Positions 11,469 through 23,548 of a DNA stretch of 63,920 nucleotides are shown piece after piece. The stretch's first letter is position 1; every line of letters begins with the position of its first letter. Origin of the DNA: Paramecium octaurelia (Eukaryota > Ciliophora > Oligohymenophorea > Peniculida > Parameciidae). The position numbers and the translations under genes are program-made. Location of the stretch: the NCBI GenBank assembly GCA_905182995.1, contig CAJJDP010000093.1:354148-418067 (forward strand), in the 5' to 3' direction. The notes beneath the pieces are model-generated. The model did no database searches. It saw nothing but the letters and a program-made list of their open reading frames with translations, and was not told the origin of the DNA.

Positions 11469-11725
11469 TAGGGAGAGGTCGGCAACTCAATGAATGTATT
11501 GGGATAGAAAAGGAAAACAGAAGTATAAATTTTGGATTTCAATGTTAAATTTTTATAACCGGTGATAGTAATTTGATAACTTATCTTATAAGCATCGGAA
11601 CTATTATTAGGAGTAGCATCAACAAAATCAACACAGGTATAATAGGACGAGTCATGATGTAATCCCAGGTGAAATAAAATGCCTACTTTAGAGACATCAG
11701 GCGTTGAACAACCAGGCAGCATCAT
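11469..11725 (-). CDS. Partial unknown ORF reading into the gap
   Basis: Frame from ATG 11725 (MMLPGCSTPDVSKVGILFHL...) open for 85 codons, even under the standard code, until the gap. The pattern (LGLHHDSS..TCVDFV, then alternating hydrophobic strands ISYQITITGY, SKIYTSVFLFY) suggests a beta-rich domain. It faintly recalls H-type lectin modules of ciliates, but I would not name it. The 3' end is lost in the gap. Confidence 0.4.
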
Positions 11726-11765
11726 TACAATTTAGTAGCAAAAATTATATTTTAAATTTCAGTTT

Positions 11766-12640
11766 TGACTGATTTTAATGATACACTTTAAAATAACTAA
11801 TAAGGAATATTTAAAGGGAGATTACCAACACTAATAACTTATAATGAGGAATCAACTTACAGAATCAATCTGATTAGTTTTATATTTGATAAAAGAAATT
11901 TACTCTTAGAAGAAACATAAGTTATAAGATAATAAGACTAGGTAGGCAAGAATTTTTATTTTATTGATAGGGTTAAATATGATTTTAATTTGGCAATTTT
12001 TACAACAATCAACTTATTATTTAGTCTTAATATTTAAGGGTCGCTGTTGATTTAGACCTTTCAAAATTCAAAAAATTAGGTTATGTTCTAATTTTGCAAC
12101 TGTATTCTTTAGGGAATATCAATAATACTAATAATATCCAGATATTCTTTTCTATTAATTTATGTTTGAATAGAAGAATTACATTTTGAAATAATTTGAT
12201 AATTGAAAAGAAGCCAATTTATTTCTAAATTTTCGTATAATTTTTACTAAGGCAGTTATTTTTTATATTGATATCGTTAATAAATGAGTTTTCCAATAAA
12301 TTAGGGTTCATCCTATTTATCTGTTTATCCTGATTTTGATAGCAGGAATCATCGTTGATATTCGTCAGAAAATTAAATTTAAATTATATACAGGAATTAC
12401 TATTTCTATAATTTTAAGATAACGCTTATTTATCTGAGTAATAATTCTCTAACTGTAACATAAATTAAGAAGTTTATGATGGAGAATGCGTATATCAGGC
12501 AAGAGTTGCTGGATCTGCAATTATTACAGTGAAACACATAACCTTTGCATATTAATTAAGTGTTCTAATTCAAAGTTACTTAAAGTCAAATTTAAGATTT
12601 TCTGTGAAAAATTATAAATTTTTAACTTTTTTTTTTTCGG
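11766..12640 (+). pseudogene. Broken coding remnants, unknown family
   Basis: Two plausible plus-strand segments. One, about 11766-12168, is TGA-free for about 134 codons and partly hydrophobic (RLPTLITYNEES, RVKYDFNLAIF). The second, about 12330-12560 in another frame, has FSNCNINQEVYDGECVYQA and AGSAIITVKH. No start codon with good context and no intron linking them was found. They may be parts of one disrupted gene. Confidence 0.3.
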
Positions 12641-12810
12641 TTTAATTTTCAACTGGGATGAAAAAAAAAGAATTCATTTGCAAAAAATTAGAAATTTATG
12701 TTAATTTTCACTAAAAACCTTTTTCGATATGAATAAGTTGATTTGAATAATACAAAATATGAAGCTTCGTAATTTATTAAGTATTTTTTTATATAGTTCT
12801 TGTCAGGTGA

Positions 12811-13220
12811 TCACTTTTCCAATGCAAGTTTATAAAAGTTTTTTGCTTCATTTTTGTTCCCTAATTCAAAAATTTTAAAGATTAGATTTGACAGTTTTAG
12901 TGAATCAGCTAAATTTAAATATCATTTAGGATTATGTTCCTTTTAGTATTAAACTGGAAATGCTTAATCAAAGCATTAAATTGCATCTTAATATTACTTT
13001 AACTTATGTAATAATTCATAGTTGCAGTAAAGGTTAGTGGCAAGCATATATTATGATCGAATTTACCTTTATCAATAAAAGCCATCTCAAAGTTAGGATC
13101 AATAGAAATAGCTTTGTCGAAACACTCAATAGCTTGTTAGTATTTCTTTAGATTGTTTAATACTTAACCTATGTAATAATAAAAGAATAATTAATTTATA
13201 AATAAATTAAGTTTCACACT
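12811..13220 (-). pseudogene. TPR gene fragment with in-frame TGA
   Basis: Contains an unmistakable TPR unit (YQQAIECFDKAISIDPNFEMAF-IDKG), an intron-like boundary, a second unit (LHKLKQYQDAIQCFDQAFP) and a C-terminal helix pair (ELGNKNEAKNFYKLALEK) ending at TGA 12813-12811. A TGA interrupts it between NPK and YLNLADS, and no 5' end is recognisable. It is a decayed member of the family at 574-2890 and 39891-43593. Confidence 0.6.
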
Positions 13221-15883
13221 CAAATATCATTAATTAATGTAATCAATTTTATATAGAATGCAATTTTTTTTTCTTTTAAACATATTATCACAAGATCTCA
13301 ATAATGGCCTTCTCTTAGTTTAAATATATGATCATTTAAGTTAAGCTTTAACTTATTGAAAAAAATGATATCTAATTGTTTTTAAATTGTTAATACATAC
13401 AAGATAACATAGAATAATAAGCAACCAAATATAGAATAATTGAAACTATTTCAAGATAAGTTGTTAATAGCGACATAAGCTAAGGCATATATTTGCTGAT
13501 CTAAATTATATATTGTAGAACTAACAAAAATGAATTTTAATTGCTTTTTATTCCAAATTTTGATTTTAGAAGGACTGATGTAATCGACCATTATTCACAA
13601 AATAAGCTTAGATTAACTAAATATAAGTTCTGAAACAATTCATTATTAAATTATAATTGTTTTATATGTGTTTGATAGGAAGCCAATTTATTTTCAGGCA
13701 CAGTTTATAAAACAAAAAAACGAATATTATTTAAATTAATTTCATTATTATTTTATTTCAATTTTAAATATTAAAGAGATTATGCAATATAATAATGTGG
13801 GTTTTTAGTTACATTAACTATGTATTTCTTATACGGAAAGTGTTGTTGTAACTATTTTAATTCTAAATAATTAAACAGACCTTATTAATCCTAATCAAAA
13901 TTCTATTCTGAAAGTTATAACCTTGTATAATTAATAGAGAGATGAGTAATATTTAAAATAATCATTAAGTCAGTCTTACAAAGAAAAGAGAATGTAAGAT
14001 ATGCAAATATTAGGTTTAGAAAAAATAAAATGCTATTGAGTGGATTCGAAGTAATTAAATTAGAATCTTAATTCCTTTAATGACTTTGTATTTGATTAGC
14101 CTTGAGTTACTAAAGTTGGGTTGGCTATAAGAAATTTCTAGAATATAGATAGGTGTTGAATATCCATAAAGATAAATCTATTAAACTGTTAGACAGAATA
14201 AAAGTTAGTTTGTTACAAAGAAACTTTTTGATTAGTTCAAAACATGAATTTCAATAATTATTTTTGGTAAATATATTTAATAATAAGTATTTTATTTTAG
14301 CTTTTATTTCTATATTCAAGGATTTAGTGTATTACCTTTGTTCTAGAATTTGGAGAACTGTTGAGACATAATTAGCTCTGGTAAAGCTTCGTTTTTGTAA
14401 TAAATTTGAAGGCATCAAGTTCTGAATTTCAAAAATCTATTAAATATTCTATAGATCAAAATATTTGCTTATTATCATTTGCTGAAAGATGCGCAAGAGT
14501 ATGATCTGAATATAAAGATGGAAATTTTTGAAAGTCATTGACTAATGTACTTTCGTCATTAATGTAGTCAATAAAATGCCTATTATAAAATTAGCACAAC
14601 TACTAGTCTTAATTAATTATTTGGGAAGGCCAAGGGGTTATTTGAAAAAACTAATTAATTCTCTATTTCTATATTATCAATCTTGCTGTTGATCTTTACT
14701 TATAAAGAATCCATATTCCTTGTCCGCCTTTATTTAACTTAAAGTTATTTATCAATTTAAATGTTAAAATCAATGGAGAACTAAGAAAAAGCTGACCTAT
14801 ATTAATTTAAAATTAATTTTGGCAAAAAGTTTATAAGGTTATTTAATAGAATGAAATGCCTAGCTATTTTTAGCTATTTCCTTGAGTATAAAATATTTAG
14901 CTATTCCTTGAATTTTTCATCAATTTGCTATTATCTTCTCATTCACACTTGATTTATATATTTTTTAGCGTGCATAATTTATATAAAGATAAGTGAAGTC
15001 TAAAGATTTATACAATAATAAATGCATTATTATATTCAATATGAAATAATTAGGGCTTTGCATTCAAGAAATTTCTTTAAAATTTTATACACTGGGTATT
15101 TAAATGATATTATAAATCTACAGAAAATTTAGATAAAGCTGCAGTAATTAATCCCAGCTCTAAGTGAGCAAATTGAAATGCAGATTTATAATCAATATTT
15201 ATTAGTAGGAGCTTAGATCGAGTATATTTAAAATAATTAAAAACAAGTTTGTTTATATTATTTTGATTGTGTTATTAATTGCAGCAAGATCAATTAATCA
15301 AATTTTCTTGTTGTATAAATTTGGAAGTTGAGACTCTAATTTTGATTAACCTAATCTTAATGTATAAACAATTAAACATTTCTTTTATCCATTAAAAATT
15401 ACTAAATAGTAGATATTTGCTAATACTCTTTAATAATTTATTCATCTATTTTCAATAATCAAGTATAATTAAATTTTCTTTGAAAATTTATTTTTGAACA
15501 TCCAAGCATTAAGGCTGTTTATGTAGTAAGCCAGAAAGATTAATTCGATAATTAATTCTTGAATACGAAATGCTTTTTAGGTCTTTTATGAGCCATGCTA
15601 TTGGGAAAATATATCTGAGTAATCTATTTTCATAATCTTCTTCTTTCTTTGTTTGTTATTTACTTTAATGAGTTAATTGATTATAATCTAAATATAAATC
15701 TCCAAAAATATTTAACCGATTCATTTTGAATGCCATATGGATATTCCTATCAAAATTTTTAAATCAACAATCGCCAAATAAAAAATATTTTCACTAAGAT
15801 GACTAAAAAGATTTAGTTATTCAACACCCTCTTAGCAGTATTTATTATTATATTAAATAACAAGTATATAATTAATATCTATA
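13221..15883. other. Long region without an intact gene
   Basis: AT-rich. The best minus-strand fragments are 14470-14620 (HFIDYINDESTLVNDFQKF...), followed by frames interrupted by TGA, and 15010-15290 (DYKSAFQFAHLELGLITAA...; DLAAINNTIKII), whose style recalls ankyrin-like helices. None can be joined into a gene. I regard the region as spacer plus old gene debris. Confidence 0.4.
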
Positions 15884-17500
15884 ATGATTAAATATTAAAT
15901 ACTTGAAAATGAGCATTAAATCAAATGTTCAAAAAATCATAACCAACCGATTTAGATGGTTCTATTTGATGAGTAATTATCAAATGCTGATCGACTTTTA
16001 TGCAATGAGTGCATGAATCACTTTGAGGGGAATGTAAAAATAGTTGGGTTTCAAAAAGTCCTGTCAACCATAGAGAATGACCAAAAACGAAAGTTTGAAA
16101 GTGTTGAAATCTAAATAATGGAATCAAAGTAAATTCTTCAGGTATTTGGAACAAAGGCCTAGAATCTCAAAACAAAAATCCTTTCATAATTTGATTAATT
16201 ATTAGGGATTGTATAACAATGGTAAAATTAATTAGATTAAGTCTTGCGAAGCACTTTTACTTACAGCTTTTTTGAAGAGTTGGACAATCTAATAAAGAAC
16301 AAGGAGTCTAAATTTATAACACATGATAATTTAATAAAAAATAATTAATCTTTTTAATAGAAAATGGTATCCTTTATAGATTAACTTATGAATTAACAAT
16401 TATAAAATGAAGTTTAAGACTTAAAAAGAGCTTTCAAAGTAATTGAGAAATAGGAATCTACTAAAAATTATTTTAGTAAAGAAGAGCACAATCCGAATAT
16501 AATAAATTAAATTCAAAATTTTGAAATAAAATTAATTGATGATTCGATGCTATAACCAGGATATTGTAGAGCAATCTCATTTAATAATTCTGATCAAATC
16601 ATGATATCCACATGTAATTCTGAAATAAGAGTATTCAGATTTGAAAATAGTAAAATTAAAGAGTTATGTAAATTGGAAGATCACTCTCTGAGTGTTAACG
16701 TATTAATTTTTAGTAAATTTTCTAATTCCTTTATATCAGGTTCAGCAGATTGCTCCATTCGATGTTGGTAATAATAGGAGTAAAATTAGTGGATATCTTC
16801 AAAACCATATATCGAACATTCTAAACCTATATACTGTATTATTTTAAATTAGAAAGAAAATTTATTATTTTCAGCAGGAAATGATAAAATAATAATGATT
16901 TGGGAGTTGAGTTTCATCAAAAATGTGTTGAAGTATAAAGCCTAATTAAATATGCATTAAGAAGAAATATATGGATTAAGTTTAAATGATTCTGAAACTT
17001 TGTTGGTATCTTGTGGAAAAGACAAAAGAATTATTATTTGGAAAAAAGAAGGGGATGATTGGATTTTCAATCACATTGTTAATTAATCCATTAATGAATT
17101 TGGGCAAAGAATTAAATTTTTGAGAGATGACTTATTTCTGTGGGTTGCAGCTAACTCTGGTGTGTCTGTTTTTGAACTTTAGAATGGTGTTTTCCAAGAG
17201 AATAAAGATAAAGAGGTAGAATTATGCTTAAATGTTAATGCTGACTGTTATCTTTTTCCAATTCTGTGCAATCCAAATAAAAATTTAATCATAATTAGAC
17301 ACAAATGTTGCATATACATTATTAAAGAGACTTTAGATCACAAGTTCCAAATAGTAAGAACTATTGAGTGTTTATGGAATAAAAGTTTAGGTACGATTAC
17401 GAATGATGGATAATTCTTAGTGTTTTGGGATTGTGCAAAATTTGAGAAAAATGAAAGCTCTAATGGAAGATATTACATATATAGACTTTAGGATAATTGA
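15884..17500 (+). CDS. WD40-repeat protein with Cys/His head
   Basis: ATG 15884 to TGA 17498-17500 is 1,617 nt = 538 codons, uninterrupted and intronless. The head has C15-x3-H19 and C40-x2-C43 spacing (CSKNHNQPIQ...LLCNECMNHFEG), a likely small zinc-binding site. A coiled linker (QFDQLLG..SFFEELDNLIKN) leads into WD40 units: STCNSEIRVF, SGSADCSIRCW, SAGNDKIIMIW, SCGKDKRIIIW. The end is IGTITNDGQFLVFWD-like, as in its paralogues at 6316 (frameshifted) and 9102 (truncated). WD40 propellers are interaction scaffolds; the Cys/His head plus propeller combination is a large Paramecium family with no assigned role. This is the reference copy for judging the decay of the others. Confidence 0.85.
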
Positions 17501-17995
17501 ATTATGATATTAAATAAAGAATCAATGTTATTATGCAGTTACAATGATCTATCCTATTTTCAATTTTTTATTATTGGTCTTAAATCATTACCTTTGCTTT
17601 GATTCCTTTTTATTTAAATTATTCATTCTCAGCTTTTATTTACATTTATAAATAATAATAATCTTTACAATGTCTTAATCACACTTTCATAATAATTTAA
17701 GAATGGTAAGTAGACATAAATTATGTTTATTAAAATCACCAATTGTATTTTTAGAATCACTATGCATTTATATTAAAATATACATTACATTTGTACAAGA
17801 TATATTTATATTCTGCTATATGAATTTTTACTTGTTAACCATAATTTTTCACTTTATATCCAATTCGATTGTTAATAATATTCCAAGCGAAAGCATAATT
17901 GAAAAAGGATTATTGATTACTGATAATTTTATAATAATTAATCATTTTAAACTTCATCATCACTTAAAACTATAAATAAATATTTATTTAAAAAT
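17501..17995. other. Spacer upstream of the PABP-like gene
   Basis: Contains a 90-codon frame open even in the standard code (17703-17975, MVSRHKLCLLKSP...), Ile/His/Phe-rich. It has no family signature and sits directly before the next gene's start. It is probably spacer carrying the promoter of the gene at 17996; a small gene cannot be excluded. Confidence 0.4.
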
Positions 17996-19766
17996 ATGTA
18001 ATCAAATTTTGATTTTTCATCCAACTCAAGCTGGAAATTGTTTAATATCATCAATATTGAGAATTTAGATTTGGTACAAAAATATTATCTGATAAATAGG
18101 GAATTTCTGAATAGTATCTTTTTCAAAAATTTAAGCAAGCGGGAAAAATTTTACAATTAACAATTATGAAGGACAAGTCTACTTAAATGTCCAAAGGAAA
18201 AGCAATTATTACATATTCTAACCAAGATTCAGCGGAACAAGCTATAAAGAAATTCAATGACTCGATAATAATCCAAAACGTAATCAGAGTCAAACCTTAT
18301 TTGATTCATCCAACAAATTGGAAGGCAAATATTTTGATTGAAAATTTACCTGAGGATGTAGATGCACTAGAATTAAAAAATGAATTTTCAAAATTTGGCT
18401 TTGTGTTATCAGTTGATATAAATATGAATTAAACAGAACAGCAATTAAAGTCTAATTTACATTTAGCAAATGGTTAGGCTAGCGTTTAATTTTAAAATGA
18501 GTCAGATGCTGATGACTTAATTTAAAGAATCTAAAAGTAGCCAATTACGTTTAAAGGAAATATTTTGAAGCTAAGGAAATCTAAATCTGAGTTGGAAGGA
18601 AAAGAAGAATCATCAATTTTTTTAAGGGCATTTGCAGCTCCATTGCCTTAAAACCTCATTAATTAAAATACTACAGTTGAATTCATAGAATATGGATGGA
18701 CTTTGGTGATCAAAGATTACTTAACAAGAGTTTAAGGGGATGAAGTTGAGGAGTGTATTGTTAAAATAGAAAACTCCACAAGACAACCATGGGCAATGAT
18801 TAAATTTAAAACTTAGGATTAAGCTCAAAGAAACCTAGATATTTGTGAAAAATTTAGGAAACATCCATGCTTTACTTCAAATGCTATGAATGCCTTTGAA
18901 TTAATTAAAAAGCATGGACCTCCTGCAAATAGTGATAATAGTTTACAATTTAATATATAGGAAATTGAAACATTCTTCGAACAAATGTATAAAAACCCGT
19001 TTGATATTTTTAAAGGGGAAAGTGATTAATTTTTTTTTATCATGGCTAATAGAAAACAATCTGACCCAGATGAGAGATTAATCACATTTGAAAATATTTT
19101 ATAGAAAGCAACTAAAAAACAAATTTCAGAATTTTTTTAGTAATTTGGAAAAGTTATTAATTTAAGATTTGAAAAAGTCTTTAACACACAATTTTATGGA
19201 TAATCATGCTCCGTCTATTATTAAACTCTAGAGGATTCAAAAAGGGCTCTTTCAGAAATCCAAGATGACTCTAATGAAAAAATCACTCAATAAAAAAAAA
19301 AAATCTTCAACAATGGTCAGGCTGTGATAGGCACTAATCTACCTAAAACCACTGGAGAGGTCAATAATATTAAAAAACAAAATGAAAATTACTCTGCTAT
19401 TCCCTCTATAATTAAACCAAACGAGAATATAGAGAATTACGAATAGTTACTGCCAACTTTCTTAGAAGAATTTATGGACTATTCAATAGTAAAAAGAAGA
19501 ATGGAAGATTTCTTAAAAATTCCTGTTGATGCTTAACGATTCGTTTTGGGTAATTTATTACTCATAAGAATATTAATAATTGTCTAAGGTAAAGAAAAAT
19601 CAATAAGTCTTATGAGTAAAAATTTATTCATATTATAGAAAAATTGATTGATCCATAAAAATATGAAATCGCAGATATTTTCAAACTTTTTGAAAATTTT
19701 AATGAACTTAAATCCAGAATTGATGAAGAAATCTAACTTGTCGATCATGAATAAAAATGTGATTGA
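17996..19766 (+). CDS. Divergent poly(A)-binding protein
   Basis: ATG 17996. A 26-nt intron (18074-18099) joins NLDL to GISEQYLFQKFKQAGKI, completing RRM1 (MSKGKAIITY, AEQAIKKFND). RRM2 follows (ILIENLPEDVDALELKNEFSKFGFV), then two weaker RRM-like segments and a C-terminal region with RRMEDFLKIPVDAQRFVLGNLL and ..IIEKLIDPQ.., reminiscent of the MLLE/PABC domain. Four RRMs plus MLLE is the cytoplasmic PABP layout, which binds mRNA poly(A) tails and translation factors. Near 19543-19568 the frame shifts. Treating GTTTTG..AAG (26 nt) as an intron gives exactly 573 codons but removes the conserved LGNLL; a one-base indel is the alternative. RRM motifs are poorly conserved, so this is a divergent or decaying paralogue. 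The minus-strand reading is a shadow. Confidence 0.72.
18074..18099 (+). other. 26-nt intron in the PABP-like gene
   Basis: GTACAAAAAT...AAATAG. Removal joins ...ENLDL to GISEQYLFQKF, giving a normal RRM1 helix. The size and GTA..TAG ends are typical of Paramecium. Confidence 0.75.
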
Positions 19767-19889
19767 ATTATCCCATATAATAAAGATAAGAAATGTAAAA
19801 AATATTTAATAAAATAATCATTCTGATTTAATGATTATTTTTTCATTAATCATTGATTCTTATATAAATAATCATAATACAAAAATTTA

Positions 19890-21080
19890 CTTACCTAATT
19901 TATATGGTAAACTCTACTTTAGCAAGAGTGAATTCCTTCAGAAGTTTATGATTTAAGTATTTATAAAAAATAAAAAACAACAATGTGCCAAAAGCTTTGA
20001 AGTCTTCCCCTATACCTCTCAAATATGAATCCACTTGAAGAAAATCAAACTGCATTTCTTTATTAACCAAAAGCAATCATTCGTTAATATTAAAATTAAT
20101 TAAAGAAATTGTATTTAACCGATAGACAATAACTAATACTTTTATTATTTAACTTAAAAATATATGGATCAACCATTTAATATCTATTGTATGTCAATAG
20201 AATATATTAATCATTTTTTGTTAGCATTTCTGGATCATCGTTAAATCTACTCACCGAATCAAGAAAAAATTTGTTTAATCTCAAATAAGCGACTTTTCAA
20301 AAGTGAAATAAATAATATATTTTTTTAATTTAATCCACAAAAAAATTATTATCTAATGTTAGTGATTCATATGTCTTTGGTAATAATAATCATTCACCTA
20401 AACTTATTATATTTGTCACAATAATTAGAATATCGATTTCCAAGTTTGGAACTGTGAAAATTTGTCAAAATTTAACTTTACAAAAAGTTACTTGGTATCA
20501 ACGATGATAATGCAACCTTGATATAATCTGATAACTGTTTTTCTAAATTACTCTTTGAAATCACCCCCTTTATATTTATAATCCTTTAACCAGTATAACG
20601 TCTGACCTTATATTATTGGCTAGAATAAATGTAGCCAATTTAATGTACTTAGCATTTTGAGAATCCTAAAAACTCTTTAGATTAATATATAATACTACAA
20701 GATTGTTTTAATATGGTTAGAGAAAGGCATGCTATTTAAATTTCCTTCTAAAATTATAATTTAAGATTTTTTAATCCAGTCAACTAAGCATACATAATTA
20801 ATAGTTTTTCTGTAACTTCCTAATTGATCCAAACAGCTATTTATAATGAATTTTAGTAAAAAAACACAAGTCGAATATCAGATACATCTAATTTAAGTGT
20901 TATTTTATTTTCTTACTTTGCGAAATTTTAATCTTTCAATTCAATTGAATTTTTCTGCTAATTTTAAAACTTCTAGGAAGTTCAAATCTTATTCACATAT
21001 AGAATAGATACTGCTTTAGTATTTTCATTGGAACTCTGAGTGATGATGGATAATAATTTATCATCATCTTTAATTAAACT
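19890..21080 (-). pseudogene. Decayed gene, unknown family
   Basis: Three protein-like stretches in changing frames on the minus strand. About 21080-20460: SLQIAVWINQEVTEKLLIMYAQ, ..SNLEKQLSDYIKVALSSLIP. About 20460-20110: NIISLGE-TGA-LLLPKTYESLTLDNNFF, then HF-TGA-KVAYLRLNKFFLDSV. About 20065-19890: MQFDFLQVDSYLRGIGEDFKAFG. At least two frame changes and three TGA codons interrupt it. The helical, Leu-rich style suggests a former intracellular protein. I cannot name it. Confidence 0.45.
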
Positions 21081-21136
21081 AATATATCATTAACTTAAAA
21101 TAAAAGCGAACCTTAATTGTAAATCTTAAAATTAAT

Positions 21137-21900
21137 ATGTTCGATACTCATAGATTTATAGAATAACTTTTAGTCGTTTCAAAATTAGATTTTAAAGAAA
21201 TACAACAATAATAAGAACAACTAAAGAAAAAAAAATTAATAAAAGTCTTATAAGTTAAAGAAGAGTTAGATTTTAGGATAAAATATAATTTCCATTTGGA
21301 ATAAGACCTTTTCTTTATTAAAGTCGTGATAATTCATGATTTCTCATCTATTTGGTCAAAATATTAAACTTGAAAATTAATTAAATCAACAATAATTTTG
21401 CATTTAGACCATGCGTAAAAATAGATTTTAAGAGTGAAGCAAGTAGAAAAATCATTTTAGAAAGCAGCTCGAATTTAATATGTTATGATTTAGAGCTTTT
21501 TTTGAAGCGAAAATAATTAAAAATATAATAAAACCAATTAAACCATTTTAGATTATAACAATATACTATGAAAAAGAACATTATATTGATAGATATTTTG
21601 TACTCTTAGATGAATATGCCCTTCAATTTAACTCACAATATGAATGTTATTTTTCAATTGAATTTTTATAGTTGTCTTAAATTCCTTCATAAATTTCACA
21701 CTTTTAATTTTCATAATTATAAAAATAATTACATCCAAAAATACTAATAAAACTAGGTGATTAATCAAAATAATATTGATATCAATGACAGAGCTAAATA
21801 AATTTGATTCCCAAAAATGTATTCTCATATTAAACTTAATGGTCATACTCCTGATTTGATATTTTGGCTTTATGAAGCTTAAATTTAAGGTTTCATTCCT
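21137..21900 (+). pseudogene. Coding remnant with helical, Gln/Lys-rich start
   Basis: ATG 21137 opens MFDTHRFIEQLLVVSKLDFK, then a Gln/Lys coiled stretch and ..EELDFRIKYNFHLEQDLFFIK, for about 82 codons until TGA. The same frame continues beyond (KLIKSTIILHLDHAQKQILR) to another TGA. It is divergent from the decayed gene on its left. Family unknown. Confidence 0.35.
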
Positions 21901-22141
21901 CTATTATTACTCTCTTCAAAAAATAATAATAAAATATTATCAACCTTTCAAACGTAATTTTATTGTTGATTGATTGATGTAATTCTATTAAAATACGACC
22001 ATATTGTTTTACATAGACAGTTCTCCTATTAAGGTGAGAATTATATTATATTTAATATAATATTTATAGATTTAGCAAGAAATCAAGAATTCTCGTGATT
22101 ATTAATTAATCTAATTTATAATGTCAGAAAATATTTTTTAA

Positions 22142-23548
22142 TCAATACTATTTTAATAGCAATTCTAATGGCTCATAATCTACTTCAATAGATTCGACAG
22201 GCTTTACACTTTATGTATTAGACTCCTTATTACTTAACAAATCTAATTAATTGTTTATCAATTTCCCTCCTAATTGATGACTTTGATATAAGATTTAATC
22301 TCCAAATTATTATTGTAGGAAAAACTGAATCCTTGAGATTTCGTATAATATGTTATCAAGTCGACATTTCTCTTTAGCCTTTTAAAGCAAATGACGATAT
22401 TTTTCATCAAGATTATCAATAAGTTGAAATTTATTTATTTATTTTTCATTGACCTTAAATAGATTTAAAAAGTTAAGCTTGCAGTCCTTAAATTGAGGAT
22501 AATACATAGTTATTATATCATGATGCAATTCATTTTCCAGCAAATAATTATTATAATAATATACACAATATTTAATGAAAAATATTAATTGCACAATAGA
22601 GCCAATTTGAGCAAGTACTTAACCTAATTTTGGCATAGTTATATTCTCTTAAATAGAGATATTATCAATTCTAAACAAGTAGCATCCTGCGCTTGAAAAA
22701 TCGTATTCTGCTTCAGATAAAGCATTTACAACTTGGGATGGAAATGAGTTATCAATTTGTTAATTTGTCATTTCAAAATTATTTAAAAATATGTATTGTT
22801 TATTGTTGCTAAGAAGAATGCCATCATCTATTACAGTTTCTTATTGCTTTAACATAATTTGTGAATAGATTGGTCTCGAATAATCTAAAGCAGTATAATA
22901 TGATTTTTCAAAAACCTCTAAATCTCTTGTTATTTAATTCAATTAGTTTAATTTAACAGTTAGAATTAGCAATCCATGAAACTTCTATAAGTAGTTGTCA
23001 ATTATGCTTTCTTCAGCACAATAACTTCCATCTTTTGTAATAGTAGAAGAACATCTGGCTAAAACAAGAAAGAATTAAGTATTATTTTAAAGAGATTCAT
23101 ATTCATCAGAGCCATCATTGAGAATTAAAGTTCCATTCTTTGCAAGAATTTTATATTTACTATCTTCACTGCTATAAATTGGGACTGGTTCATCTACAAT
23201 TGTTGTATTTGATATAACAAAAATTAATGGAGTAATGATATTATTTTCTTTTCTAAATGGATCTACATCTGATGAGAAATCTTATAATGCTAATTAAATG
23301 GATGCTGTAGGCAATTCAAATTCAGCATAACCTAAAGTTAATTGTTTTGAAATTGTTGTTGAAGGTATTTAATTGCTGGTCCAAAGGATAATTATATATA
23401 AAAAATATATAAAGCTAGTGCTTCCCAAAATTAAAGTAGTTAATCCACCAATAATGCTTTAGAATTTAGAATCTTTACCTTTTGTTAAAAGATGTATTGG
23501 AACTCCGAAAACATCCATTTATGCAATATATCTTATAAACCTGTTCAT
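22142..23548 (-). CDS. Two-TM membrane protein, ciliate-specific family
   Basis: ATG 23548 to TGA 22144-22142 is 1,407 nt, 468 codons without intron or interruption. The N-terminus contains MDVFGVPIHLLTKGKDSKFQ, then TM1 (GGLTTLILGSTSFIYFLYII). An extracytoplasmic domain of about 250 residues has several Asn and Cys residues (LARCSS, GSYCAEES, SAGCYLF). TM2 follows MPKLGQVLAQIGSIVQLIFF, and a charged cytoplasmic tail of about 120 residues ends the protein. The same plan (xDIFG near the start, ..LGKLGGIFQ before TM2) occurs in the paralogue at 45587-47294. The two-TM, large-loop topology superficially resembles ligand-gated channels such as P2X, but no channel motif is visible, so no function is assigned. 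Confidence 0.75.

Noticed and set aside
10902..11725. Standard-code ORFs running across the N gap (189, 127, 101 and 174 residues)
   Set aside because: They consist largely of X from the gap. The telomere-encoded Gly-Leu or Trp-Gly repeats are artefacts.
18187..18432. Stand-alone 81-residue RNA-binding protein
   Set aside because: It is only a piece of the PABP-like gene. The standard code cuts it at TAA codons that encode Gln.
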